The position numbers and the translations under genes are program-made. 64,000 nucleotides of DNA from Thermoguttaceae bacterium (GTDB taxonomy: Bacteria; Planctomycetota; Planctomycetia; Pirellulales; Thermoguttaceae). The DNA lies in NCBI GenBank assembly GCA_017937485.1, contig JAGBDN010000050.1, positions 1-64,000 of the forward strand, given 5' to 3'. The notes below the pieces were generated by a model. It made no database searches, was not told where the DNA came from, and worked only from the letters and a program-made list of their open reading frames with translations. How positions within the stretch are numbered: the first letter of the stretch is position 1; each line of letters opens with the position of its first letter. This document shows, one piece after another, positions 39,608 through 48,011 of the stretch.

Positions 39608-39653
39608 TCAACGAGCCGTCGACGCGTTTGGAAACGCGTCGACGGCTCGTTGA
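39608..39653. repeat. Perfect 22-base inverted repeat downstream of the AnmK-like gene
   Basis: Arms at 39608-39629 and 39632-39653 are exactly complementary (core ACGAGCCGTCGACGCG) with only GG between them. In RNA the innermost pairs would open to give a TTTGGAAA loop. It is about 100 bases beyond the minus-strand AnmK-like stop. The minus-strand tail is TTTAATCC, a weak T tract, so it probably ends that transcript; on the plus strand there is no T tract. It is the longest perfect stem in the window. The rest of 39321-39755 holds the HIT promoter and no gene. Confidence 0.75.
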
Positions 39654-39755
39654 GGAAAGAAAGGGGGGCCCGGAATTTGCGCAACGTCGCCGTTAGTCGG
39701 GGCTCCGTCGGTTAAGTTTTAACGATCGCGTCAAATTTAACGGTTCGCGACGCCG

Positions 39756-41066
39756 TTAAACGAGGCGAAACTGCCAAAAACGCTTCCAGTTTTCCGGCGT
39801 TCCGGGGGAAACGCGACCAAGAAGCGACTCGCGAGCCGCTCCGGTTAAGCGCGGAAGGGAGCCCGGAACTCCCGCCGCGAAGAGCGCGCCCAACATTGCG
39901 ACGGCGACCGCGTCGAACGAGTCTTCGAGGAAACCGAATTCGTCGAGCGAATGGAACTGACGCGGCGTGAAAAGGGCGGAAAGTCGGTTGAACAGGAGTC
40001 CGTTTTGCTTCGCGGCGCCGGTCAACACGACGTCGAACGGCTCGTTGAAACGGGCGGCGTTCGCTTCGACGCTTTCCGCGACCGATTCGGCGATATAATG
40101 AACCGACGTGCAAAGGGCGTCGAGGGCGTTGAAACGTCGGGATTCGTCCTTTTGGAGCGCCTCCAAATAGAACGGCGCGTCGAGCGTCGAGGAAAGGGGG
40201 GACGAAAAATAACGAGGCGGAAGGGCGTCCTTGCCCCGCGCCCGCCGAACTTCCCGCCAAAAGTCGAGAAGTTCGGCGCTCCGGCTTCCTTGCACGGAAA
40301 GGCGTCCGCCGACGTCGAGTTTCGTTTGTCCTTTGGTCGTCGCTTCGGTCAACGCGTTCAAGAGGGAGCCGCAGGGGGCGACTTCTTGAAAAGCGACGCG
40401 CGACCAAGATTTTTTGTCGGTCGTCGACGACGGAATATACGTCCAGCGCGCCGTTTCGCCGAGGTCGATTAAGAGGCGGTCGCGTTCGGAACCGCCGAGC
40501 AAAATCCAATACGGCAACGCGAAGGCGGGAAAACCGCGTCCTTCGGTCGACCAATCTTTGCCGACGAACGCGTCGACGACGTTAAGTCCGGTTTTTTCCG
40601 CGAGCGCCGCGCCGTCGGCGAGGCCGTAACGAGTCGGCGGAGCGTCCCAATCGGCGGCGCGCGTCCAAACGCCGGGATCGTTGATCGCGACGGCGACGAG
40701 TTCGTCTTGGCGAACGTCGGTTTCCGCGAGAAGCGCTTCGATCGCCTCCGCTTGAAGCGTCGCCAACATTGTGCGAATTTGGAAAAGTTGGGTTAAATCG
40801 GACGGCGCGTCCGCGGATTCCGCTTGTTCGTTCCTCGCTTCGCGTTCGGCGTCGACTTGCGCGCGCAGTTCGTCGAACGCCGTAAAAAGTTCCTCCGGAA
40901 GGTCGAACGACATACTTTTCGGGAGGAGAACGCCCGAACCGGGACGCGACCCTTCCAAACCGACGAGCGCCGCTTCCAACTTGCGCGCCTTAGACGAAAT
41001 ATGAACGCCGACAAACCAATGGAGGGACGGCGACGAACCCGGGGTTTTATTTTTGAAAAAAAACAT
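39756..41066 (-). CDS. Divergent anhydro-N-acetylmuramic acid kinase (AnmK)-like protein, catalytic motifs degenerate
   Basis: 436 residues. The order of conserved blocks matches AnmK, which phosphorylates and opens 1,6-anhydroMurNAc during cell-wall recycling. Matching blocks are LHWFVGVHISS, AVAINDPGVWTRAADW (family IGxHGQTVWH), KTGLNVVDAFVGKDWSTEGR (family TVVGDFRxxDxAxGGQG), LLIDLGETARWTYIP (family LNIGGIANLT), the STLDAPFYLEAL region, VVLTGAAKQNGLLFNRLSAL and a well-conserved end GVPGSLPRLTGAARESLLGR. However, the ATP-loop motif GTSxDGxD is HISSKARKLE, the HGQTVWH box is NDPGVWT, and the DTGPGN box has no counterpart. The KD pair in VGKDWS may keep the catalytic Asp. I read it as a pseudokinase or an enzyme with changed specificity. 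It starts at ATG 41066 with GGAGAG upstream. Confidence 0.72.
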   Translation of the reverse strand: MFFFKNKTPGSSPSLHWFVGVHISSKARKLEAALVGLEGSRPGSGVLLPKSMSFDLPEELFTAFDELRAQVDAEREARNEQAESADAPSDLTQLFQIRTMLATLQAEAIEALLAETDVRQDELVAVAINDPGVWTRAADWDAPPTRYGLADGAALAEKTGLNVVDAFVGKDWSTEGRGFPAFALPYWILLGGSERDRLLIDLGETARWTYIPSSTTDKKSWSRVAFQEVAPCGSLLNALTEATTKGQTKLDVGGRLSVQGSRSAELLDFWREVRRARGKDALPPRYFSSPLSSTLDAPFYLEALQKDESRRFNALDALCTSVHYIAESVAESVEANAARFNEPFDVVLTGAAKQNGLLFNRLSALFTPRQFHSLDEFGFLEDSFDAVAVAMLGALFAAGVPGSLPRLTGAARESLLGRVSPGTPENWKRFWQFRLV

Positions 41067-41335
41067 TGAACTCTCCGTTTCTTAAGTCGACGCGTCGACG
41101 AACGAGGGAAAATAAGGAACGCGCAAGCGAAGGTCGCGAAACGCTCGACGCAAACGAAGGTTCGCGTCTTAAACGCCGATAAGTTAAATTGAGGAAAAGT
41201 TAAGCGTTGACGGTCGTAAGGAAAAGCCGACGATTAGGAGCCGGTCGCAACGAACGGCGTTCTTGCGACGGGAGGCGATTAAAGGGCGGGTTTCGCTCGC
41301 TCTCGACGCGGAGAACGAGCGAAACGGCGTCCGAC

Positions 41336-42184
41336 TCAAATCGTGATTTCCGACGTCGGATAAAGGTTGGAGCGCGATTTTTCCGAATTTTGGGAACGTT
41401 CCGGTTTTACCGGCGTCCAAAGAAAGGGGTTGCGGCCCGTTTCGTTAAATTTCGCGACGCCTTTGACGAATTCGTTGAAAATGCGGCGGTCGAGAACGGA
41501 CGCGGCGGTCGATTCCGGGTGGAACTGCACGCCGACGGCGAGCCAATCTTCGTAGGTCGACTCGATCGCTTCGACGACGTTGTCGCCGGGGCAACGCGCG
41601 GAGACGAGAAAGTTCGGGGCGACGTCGTCGACGGCCATATGGTGCATACTGGAAACGCGAACGTCGTTGTCGCCGTAAACGCGATCGAGAAGGGAGTTCT
41701 TCTCGATGACGAGGCCGTGGCGATGATAAGGGTCCATCGGGTCGCGGTGCGGGAAGGCGTGCGGAATATCGTCCGGAATGTGGAGGAAAAGGGCGCCGCC
41801 TTGCTCGACGTTGAGGAGTTGCATTCCGACGCCGATCGCGAGAACCGGGAGGCGACGACGAGCGACTTCGCGCATCAGAGCGCGGTCAAATTTTTCGCGT
41901 TCCGCCGGCATCGGTCGAGTGTACGGATGCAACATATAACCGTCGTTGCGCGGATCGAGGTCGCCGCCGCCGACGAACACGACGCCGTCCAAATCGTCGA
42001 GCTGTTCGAGGATAACGTCGAAATTATTGCAGACAGGGAGAAGTACGGGAACGGCTCCGGCGTCGACGACGCCCGCGATATAACCTTCAAAAAGGTAGCT
42101 AACGCCTTGAACTTCATTGCGTTCCGGCTTGTAAGCCATCGTAACGCCAATACGAAGTCGCCGTTGAGGTTGACGAGACAACAT
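41336..42184 (-). CDS. PuuD-like class I glutamine amidotransferase homologue lacking the nucleophile Cys
   Basis: 282 residues from ATG 42184 (MLSRQPQRRLRIGVTMAYK); the open frame could start 18 residues earlier, but AGGAGC lies 11-12 bases before 42184. The fold is that of gamma-glutamyl-GABA hydrolase: VFVGGGDLDPRNDGY (family GGxDxxP), the elbow region LPVLAIGVGMQLLNVEQGG, and VGVQFHPES with the catalytic His and Glu. The elbow should read ICRGMQ; here it is IGVGMQ, with Gly (GGC) in place of the nucleophile Cys. Classical amidotransferase or hydrolase chemistry is therefore not expected. Other residues around the pocket (HIPDDIPHAFPHRDP) are well conserved, which argues for a retained binding role. 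No polyamine genes are adjacent. Confidence 0.83.
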   Translation of the reverse strand: MLSRQPQRRLRIGVTMAYKPERNEVQGVSYLFEGYIAGVVDAGAVPVLLPVCNNFDVILEQLDDLDGVVFVGGGDLDPRNDGYMLHPYTRPMPAEREKFDRALMREVARRRLPVLAIGVGMQLLNVEQGGALFLHIPDDIPHAFPHRDPMDPYHRHGLVIEKNSLLDRVYGDNDVRVSSMHHMAVDDVAPNFLVSARCPGDNVVEAIESTYEDWLAVGVQFHPESTAASVLDRRIFNEFVKGVAKFNETGRNPFLWTPVKPERSQNSEKSRSNLYPTSEITI

Positions 42185-43302
42185 CCTGTAACGCGCTCCT
42201 AAAAAAGCGATTTTTAACGGCGAAAACGCAATTTTCAAGCCTAAACGGGTCGTAAATCGCGCGCTTGTTTAAACGCTCGATAAAACGACGACGTAAATTT
42301 GCCGCCCGCATAATCGGTAAAATCGCTATAAAACGAACCGACGCGAGGAACAAAAAACGCCGTTGTTACGACGAAAATTTTTTACGTCAAACGCGAACGG
42401 AAATCGATTCGACGCCAACCGAACCGAACGACCGACTTCAACGACGAACGCCGATCGTCGTTAAAGAAAGAAGCGTTCAAAAACGTTTCAACAAAAAAAG
42501 GCTTGATTTTGCGTCGTCGTTGACCGCGCCTCCGCCAAAAGGTCGACAAGACGAAACGTTAGACCTAGAAAAGGGCCGGTTAAATTCCGGAAAACGCAAC
42601 GTTCCGCAAGGGAGGACAAACAAACGACAAAAACGCCGACGACAAAAAACGTAAAACGCGAACCGCCAAGAACGCGTCAAACGTTGTCTTGTTCGTTAAA
42701 AATCAATATTTCAAATTTAAAAAACGCCACTTATTTAAATTTGAAAAGGAATGCAAGTTACAAAACAAAGTATACACCTTGATCGGGATTCTTCAAGGGC
42801 AAATCTCGGCTTTTTCGTCTTTTTAATTAAAGTTAACGTAGATTGACTTATTTAGGTTCGGGACGGCTATATCTAGGTTAAAATAGGCGGTTTACAGGAT
42901 AAAAAGAGACTAAATTGGTAGAATATTGAGCGTTAAACTTGGCGCGTTCTCCGTATTTTAACTTTGTCGGAGATTTTGCCGTCTCGGCGTCGACGGCGCG
43001 TTAGATTTTGGGGGTTGTTAACGAGTCTTAGGCGCGTCTGGGGATCGCGTCGTCGAATCGAAAAACGCTAAGCGAGGACGAGCGCGAGGTTTCTGTCGGC
43101 GCCGTCGCAATTTTCCTCCGATTTCGTCCGAATTTGCCCTTTAACGTCGCGGCGAGCGCTTGACGAAAGAGCGAGACTTGGCAAAATAATATTAATAATG
43201 TCTTGACGGCGACGCGTCGAATGGAATAAGCGCGTTGAATTGGCGAAAAGACGGCGTTTGTTGGGAAGCGGCGGACTTTTGCGATTAAAAAGCGGAGGTA
43301 AA
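42185..43302. other. 1.1-kb gene-poor region, AT-rich in its middle
   Basis: No gene is supported on either strand. 42265-42654 has an open frame of very basic, low-complexity composition without a ribosome site; I do not call it. From about 42680 to 42960 the base composition turns clearly AT-rich compared with the rest of the window. This part contains the 13-base inverted repeat listed separately and several -10-like runs (TATACA at 42771, TATATC at 42869, AAAATAGG at 42880). A short direct-repeat-like pair TCAAGGGCAAATC lies near 42793. I searched for tRNA-like cloverleafs and rRNA-like blocks and saw none. A small RNA or long leader is possible but unproven. Confidence 0.5.
42709..42746. 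repeat. 13-base perfect AT-rich inverted repeat
   Basis: TTTCAAATTTAAA (42709-42721) / TTTAAATTTGAAA (42734-42746) with a 12-base spacer, inside the AT-rich island. The centre-to-centre distance of the half sites is 25 bases, between two and three helical turns. It could be an operator for a dimeric regulator or a weak stem. Confidence 0.6.
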
Positions 43303-43986
43303 ATGGGCGTTATTTTCGATATGGACGGCGTGTTGATCGACAGCGGCGCGGCGCACTGGGAAAGCTGGCGAATCGTCGCGGAAGAAGACGGCGTCGATTT
43401 TACCGAAGAGGCGTTTTGGGCGACTTTCGGGATGGTTTCCGACGTTATTGTCGCGCGGCATTGGGGCGCGAATCCGCCGACCGACCCGGCCGAGATCGCG
43501 GCGATCGTCGACCGCAAGGAGACGGCGTTTCGGGAGAGCGTCGCGACGCATACGACGCCGATAGCGGGCGCGGTCGACTTTATTCGTTATTTAGCGGAGC
43601 GCGGCGTTAAGATCGCCGTCGGTTCGTCGGCGCCGCGAGAAAACGTCGAGCATATTTTGCGTTGGCTCGGCGTTCGCGAGCTGTTCGGCGACCGCGTCGT
43701 CGCGGGGGACGAGGTGAAAAACGGGAAGCCGGCGCCGGAGATTTTTTTGACGGCGGCGAAAAAAATCGGCGTTCCGGCGGAAAATTGCGTCGTGATCGAC
43801 GACGCGAAAAACGGCGTCGACGCGGGCGCCGCCTCCGGAGCGGCGACGGTCGGTTTTTTCAGCGCCGGGCACTCGCTCGACGAATACGCGAACGCCGCCG
43901 TCGTCGTTCGCTCGTTCGACGAATTGCGCGGGATTTTGGAAATCGGCGAGAACGGCGCGAGCGTTCGGTTGCGTTTGCCGCGGTAA
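43303..43986 (+). CDS. HAD-superfamily phosphatase, beta-phosphoglucomutase-like
   Basis: 227 residues. HAD motifs are intact: I in VIFDMDGVLIDS (nucleophile Asp and acid Asp), II in VGSSAPRENVEHI (Ser), III Lys in EVKNGKPAPEIF, and IV in CVVIDDAKNGVDAG. The cap is a C1-type helical insert (about 17-80, AAHWESWRIVAEEDGVDFTE). Substrate classes in this subgroup include sugar phosphates such as beta-glucose-1-P, phosphoglycolate and 2-deoxyglucose-6-P; nothing nearby narrows this. I chose the ATG at 43303, which has a strong GGAGG four bases upstream; the frame is open for 21 codons before it without a ribosome site. It follows the gene-poor region and precedes the Hsp70-like gene by 264 bases. 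Confidence 0.92.
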   Translation: MGVIFDMDGVLIDSGAAHWESWRIVAEEDGVDFTEEAFWATFGMVSDVIVARHWGANPPTDPAEIAAIVDRKETAFRESVATHTTPIAGAVDFIRYLAERGVKIAVGSSAPRENVEHILRWLGVRELFGDRVVAGDEVKNGKPAPEIFLTAAKKIGVPAENCVVIDDAKNGVDAGAASGAATVGFFSAGHSLDEYANAAVVVRSFDELRGILEIGENGASVRLRLPR

Positions 43987-44095
43987 AAAAGTTAAAAGCG
44001 GTGAAATAGGCGAAACGTCGGACGAGACGCCTCGCGTCGCCGAACGAAACGGGCGAAAGAAAGAACGACCTCCTTATAAAAAATAAAAAATTGCG

Positions 44096-44101
44096 TATAA
44101 T
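44096..44101 (+). promoter_or_regulatory. Candidate -10 box upstream of the Hsp70-like gene
   Basis: TATAAT in the context GCGTATAATAGGG, about 150 bases before the ATG. TTATAA (44074-44079) lies 16 bases upstream but matches -35 poorly. The same GCGTATAAT string occurs before the YugP-like gene. Confidence 0.4.
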
Positions 44102-44250
44102 AGGGGAATCGCGCCGACGTCGGCGGCGGTTCGGGCGTTTTCGCAGTCGAAAAAACGATTGAAAAACGGCCTATTAATAAATAATGACAAAATCGTTGAT
44201 TTTTGCTTGCGCGGCGAAAGCGGCGCGACGGGTTTCAGGAGGGAACGGCG

Positions 44251-46377
44251 ATGAATCGAGACGGCGATAATTCGGGAAAATGCGCGGAGTTTAGCGGTTT
44301 CGCGACGTCGGCGAAATACGTCGTCGGGGTCGACTTGGGAACGTCGAACTGCGAACTGGCGTATTTGCCGGTCGACGGCGCTAACGACGACGAGCCGCGC
44401 GTTCTCGAAATTCCGCAATTTGTCGCGACGTCGACAATCGAGCGGCGCGATAAGTTGCCGTCGGCGCTTTACGTCGGGCCGGAGGAAGAGCGCGGGCTGG
44501 CCGATTGGCGCCTTCCTTGGAACGAAACGTCCCTCGACGGCGACGCGGAGGCGAACGAAGTCGGCGGCGACAACGATAAAAGCGATAAAGACGGCAAAAA
44601 CGGTAAAGGCGGGTTTTTCCGCAAAATTTTCGGAATCGGTTCGAGCGGCAAGGCCGACGCGGCGCGACCGAGCGGAACGTCGAATCCGAACGCGCTTTAC
44701 CTCGTCGGCGAAATCGCGTTGCGTCGGGCCGCGGAAACGCCGGAGCGAACGGTCGTTTCGGCGAAATCTTGGCTGACCCATTCCCGAGTCGACCGCCGCG
44801 AGCCGATTTTGCCCTGGGGCGCGCCCGACGGAACGTCGCGAGTTTCGCCGGTCGAAGCGTCGCGGCGGTACTTGGCGCACCTCGTCGCCGCTTGGAACGA
44901 CGCGTTTCCGGACGCGCCGATGTTCGAACAGCAAGTCGTTTTGACCGTTCCGGCGTCGTTCGACGAAAGCGCTCGGGAGCTGACGCGGGAGGCGGCGGTC
45001 GGCGCCGGTTTCAATCCGGAAACGTTGATTTTCCTCGAAGAACCGTCGGCGGCGGCTTACGCTTGGCTGGCGCAAAAGGGGAACGCTTGGCGCAAAGAGT
45101 TGGCGGTCGGCGACGTCGCGCTCGTTTGCGACGTCGGGGGCGGAACGACCGACCTTTCGCTGATTCGCGTCGAGGAGGAAGACGGCGATCTCGTTCTGAA
45201 CCGGTTGGCGGTCGGGAATCGGCTCCTCCTCGGCGGGGACAACGTCGACTTGGCGCTCGCGCACCGGGCCGCCGCGCTTTTCGCCGAGAAGGGAACAAAG
45301 TTGAACCCTTGGCAAGCCGGTTCCCTTTGGCGGCAGTGTCGCGACGCGAAAGAAACGCTTCTCGGCGGTTCGGTCGCGCGGATTGGCGAAGTTGGGGGAA
45401 ATAGCGCGAATGACGAAAGCGGCGAAAACGCGCAAGACGGCGAAGAAACGTATAAAATAACGGCGCTCGGGCGCTCGAGCCAACTGGTCGGCGGTTCCGT
45501 TTCGGTTGATTTCCCGAAAGCGGAGGCGACCGCGATCGTTTTGGACGGTTTTTTCCCGATTTGCTCCCTCGACGACCGTCCGAAACGGCGTTCCGCGGCG
45601 GGGCTTCGCGAAGCGGGGCTTCCGTTCGAGGCGGACGCGGCGGTTACTCGACACGTCGCGGCGTTTTTGAACTCCCGAACGGACGACGACGGCGCGCCGA
45701 TTCGCCCGACGCGTTATCTCCTCAACGGCGGCGTTTTCAAGTCGAAAGCGATCGCCGAGCGGTTTGAGGAACAGCTTCGCGCTTGGTTCCCGGACGCGCC
45801 GCCGACGAATTTGAATCCGGACGCCGACCTCGACCGAGCGGTCGCTCGCGGCGCCGCCTTTTACGGCTTGGCGAAGCGACGCGGCGGAATCCGGATTCGC
45901 GGGGCGTCGGCGCGCTCGTATTACATCGGGATCGAGTCGGCGGGCTTGGCGATTCCGGGCGTTCCGCGACCGATGAAGGCGCTTTGCGTCGCGCCGGTCG
46001 GAATGGAGGAGGGAACCGAACTCGCCGTTCCGAGCGACGAGTTCGAACTGGTCGTCGGCGAACCGGCGGTCTTCCGCTTTTTCGGCTCGACGACGCGACC
46101 GCAAGACCGACCGGGAACGCTTCTCGACTTGGCCGAAGACGACGGCGAACTCCTCGAAACCGACCCGATCGAAACCGCGCTCGAAGCGCCGGAAAGCGAC
46201 GGCGAAAACGCGGAAAACGGAGAAGTCGGCGGAACGAACGGCGGTTTTGGCGGCGTCGAGTACGTCGCGACGCGCTTCCGAACGGTCGTTACCGAGTTGG
46301 GCGCGCTTGAAATTTGGTGCGAGGAAGTCGACGGCCCGCGCCGTTGGAAACTCGAGTTTAGCGTTCGCGAAGATTGA
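44251..46377 (+). CDS. Hsp70-family ATPase with a diverged substrate domain
   Basis: 708 residues. The nucleotide-binding domain shows phosphate 1 VGVDLGTSNCELAYLP, LTVPASFDESARELTREAAV, the FLEEPSAAAYAWLAQ stretch, phosphate 2 VCDVGGGTTDLSLIRV and an adenosine-region LLNGGVFKSKAIAERF. The first lobe contains a low-complexity insertion (about 100-130, rich in Asp/Lys/Gly) between ADWRLPWNETSLDGDAEAN and FRKIFGIGSSG. The C-terminal part (about 560-708) is beta-rich but short and ends without the EEVD or helical lid of DnaK. It looks like the planctomycete/proteobacterial YegD-HscC-like Hsp70 group, which is often paired with a DUF3731-type partner; no such gene is adjacent. AGGAGGG precedes the ATG at 44251. 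Confidence 0.87.
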   Translation: MNRDGDNSGKCAEFSGFATSAKYVVGVDLGTSNCELAYLPVDGANDDEPRVLEIPQFVATSTIERRDKLPSALYVGPEEERGLADWRLPWNETSLDGDAEANEVGGDNDKSDKDGKNGKGGFFRKIFGIGSSGKADAARPSGTSNPNALYLVGEIALRRAAETPERTVVSAKSWLTHSRVDRREPILPWGAPDGTSRVSPVEASRRYLAHLVAAWNDAFPDAPMFEQQVVLTVPASFDESARELTREAAVGAGFNPETLIFLEEPSAAAYAWLAQKGNAWRKELAVGDVALVCDVGGGTTDLSLIRVEEEDGDLVLNRLAVGNRLLLGGDNVDLALAHRAAALFAEKGTKLNPWQAGSLWRQCRDAKETLLGGSVARIGEVGGNSANDESGENAQDGEETYKITALGRSSQLVGGSVSVDFPKAEATAIVLDGFFPICSLDDRPKRRSAAGLREAGLPFEADAAVTRHVAAFLNSRTDDDGAPIRPTRYLLNGGVFKSKAIAERFEEQLRAWFPDAPPTNLNPDADLDRAVARGAAFYGLAKRRGGIRIRGASARSYYIGIESAGLAIPGVPRPMKALCVAPVGMEEGTELAVPSDEFELVVGEPAVFRFFGSTTRPQDRPGTLLDLAEDDGELLETDPIETALEAPESDGENAENGEVGGTNGGFGGVEYVATRFRTVVTELGALEIWCEEVDGPRRWKLEFSVRED

Positions 46378-46571
46378 AGCGAGAATAACGAAATAGCCGG
46401 TTTTAGCGATTTTAGCGGCTGAGAAGGTCGCGTTGAGTCAAGGGGCGCGCAACCCGAGCGGCGGCGACGGCAAATCGCGGAGAAAATCCGCTAAAATCGG
46501 TTCGAAAATTGAGAATAATTGGAAAATTTTACCCACCGAGTAACAACGCAAGCGAAAAAGAGGAAAAATCG

Positions 46572-47135
46572 ATGAGCTGCGGATATGTGATTAACGTTAC
46601 GGCTGTCGACCGTCCGGGTATCGTCGCCGGAGTCAGTTCGGCTATTAAAAATTTGGGCGGCAACATCGAGTCGTGCAGCCAAACGGTTCTCGACGGCTAT
46701 TTTACGCTCATTATGACTTTTTCGTTGCAAGAAGCCGTCGACGCGGACGAGTTGAAGGCGAAAGTTTTGCAAGAAAAGGGGCTCGAAGGTTGCCAAGCGG
46801 TTCTTTTTGCGACGACCGAACCGAAAAAAGCGGTCGAAACGCCGGAATCGAACATCTTCGTGATCACCGCGTTTGGTAAAGACTCCGAAGGAATCGTCGC
46901 GCAGTTCACCCGTTACCTCGGCGACAAAGAGATTAATATCGTCGACCTTTACGGCAACATCACTCCGGACGGCGACTTTATGCTGATCGGGCAAGTCGAA
47001 GTGAATCCGAAACTCGACCTCCAAAACATCAAATACGACCTCGAAGCGCTCGGCGAACAAGTCGGCTTCACCGTTCGCATTCAACATAACAATATTTTTG
47101 TCGCGACGAATCACATTCGTCTTAATCGTCGATAA
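46572..47135 (+). CDS. Double-ACT-domain regulatory protein, GcvR-like
   Basis: 187 residues in two ACT repeats: residues 3-78 (YVINVTAVDRPGIVAGVSSA, then GNIESCSQTVLDGYFTLIM) and 95-175 (FVITAFGKDSEGIVAQFTRY, then NIVDLYGNITPDGDFMLIG). Tandem ACT proteins of this size include GcvR-type regulators and ligand sensors for amino acids, mainly glycine or serine. The ATG at 46572 has AGGAAAAATCG upstream; the longer frame begins at a rare codon with no ribosome site. It lies 194 bases after the Hsp70-like gene in an apparently independent transcript. Target unknown. Confidence 0.9.
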   Translation: MSCGYVINVTAVDRPGIVAGVSSAIKNLGGNIESCSQTVLDGYFTLIMTFSLQEAVDADELKAKVLQEKGLEGCQAVLFATTEPKKAVETPESNIFVITAFGKDSEGIVAQFTRYLGDKEINIVDLYGNITPDGDFMLIGQVEVNPKLDLQNIKYDLEALGEQVGFTVRIQHNNIFVATNHIRLNRR

Positions 47136-47321
47136 AAGTTGGACGAACGAACGCTCGCCGTTTTGCGTTAACAACGAAAACGGCGCGGAAAACGGCGACG
47201 GCGAACGCGACGTAAAGGGCGGCGCGTTCGTTGAAGGACGTTTTGCGTCTTGAAAACTTGGAAAGTCGGTAAAACGGCGAAGATTAGCGGATTAACGGAA
47301 CTGCGCAAAAAGGGGGAAACG

Positions 47322-47735
47322 GTGGAAATTCCTTATATTGGCGAAGAAAAACAGCGCGAACGAATGCTCGCCGACAAATTTATCTGCGACTTGCTCGGCG
47401 TCGAATTGGTCGAGGTCGGCGTCGGGACGGCGCGCGCCGAGCTGACGGTGAGGCCGGAGCATATGAACGGCGTCGGCGTTTGTCAAGGGGGCGTTCTTTT
47501 TTCCATCGCCGACTTTGCGTTCGCCGCCGCCTGCAATTACGCGGAGGAGCCGGTTATCGGGATTGAAGTTTCGATTTCTTACTGCAAAACCGTTAAAACC
47601 GGCAAAATTGTCGCCGAGGCGACGGAAATTTCTCGCACTCGGACGACGGCGTTGGCCGAAGTTCGCGTTACGGACGAAGCGGGAACGCTCCTTTGCGTCG
47701 CTCGCGGACGCGGTTACGTTCTCCAAGCGCGTTGA
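47322..47735 (+). CDS. PaaI-like hotdog-fold thioesterase
   Basis: 137 residues. The hotdog fold is typical: a helix with the catalytic-region MNGVGVCQGGVLFSIADFAF, followed by strands EVSISYCKTVKTGKIVAEAT and TALAEVRVTDEAGTLLCVAR. PaaI/YbgC-type enzymes hydrolyse acyl-CoA or aryl-CoA esters; the in-family catalytic Asp is in IADFAF. I start it at the GTG at 47322, which has AGGGGGAAAC upstream and gives MEIPYIGEEKQRERMLADKF. A frame extending back to a TTG at 47250 adds 24 residues lacking a ribosome site. Neighbours are not functionally linked. Confidence 0.85.
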   Translation: MEIPYIGEEKQRERMLADKFICDLLGVELVEVGVGTARAELTVRPEHMNGVGVCQGGVLFSIADFAFAAACNYAEEPVIGIEVSISYCKTVKTGKIVAEATEISRTRTTALAEVRVTDEAGTLLCVARGRGYVLQAR

Positions 47736-47899
47736 TTGAAACGCCCCGTTTGCTTATTTTGACGTTGGGGCGGCGGGAAGCGCGAACGTCGCGTCGAAGC
47801 GATTTTAACGATCGCGGCGCTTGGCGGGATTATGCGGTCTTTTTGGCGGCGGCGTAAAACGCGACGGAAGGAAACGGGCGGGGAACCGTTCGGGGGGGC

Positions 47900-47927
47900 T
47901 TGACCCGTCGCGTTTTCGGCGCACAAT
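47900..47927 (+). promoter_or_regulatory. purH promoter
   Basis: TTGACC (47900-47905), a 16-base spacer and CACAAT (47922-47927), about 85 bases before the purH ATG. Confidence 0.55.
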
Positions 47928-48011
47928 AGTAAAAGGACGTGTTTTTCTCAGAAGGCGCGGCGTTTCCTTGTCGGGGGCCGCGATTACGCCAACGTTTAAG
48001 AAAGGTTAAAA

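Noticed and set aside
42265..42654. 129-codon open frame in the gene-poor region
   Set aside because: Very basic, low complexity, no ribosome site and no family resemblance.
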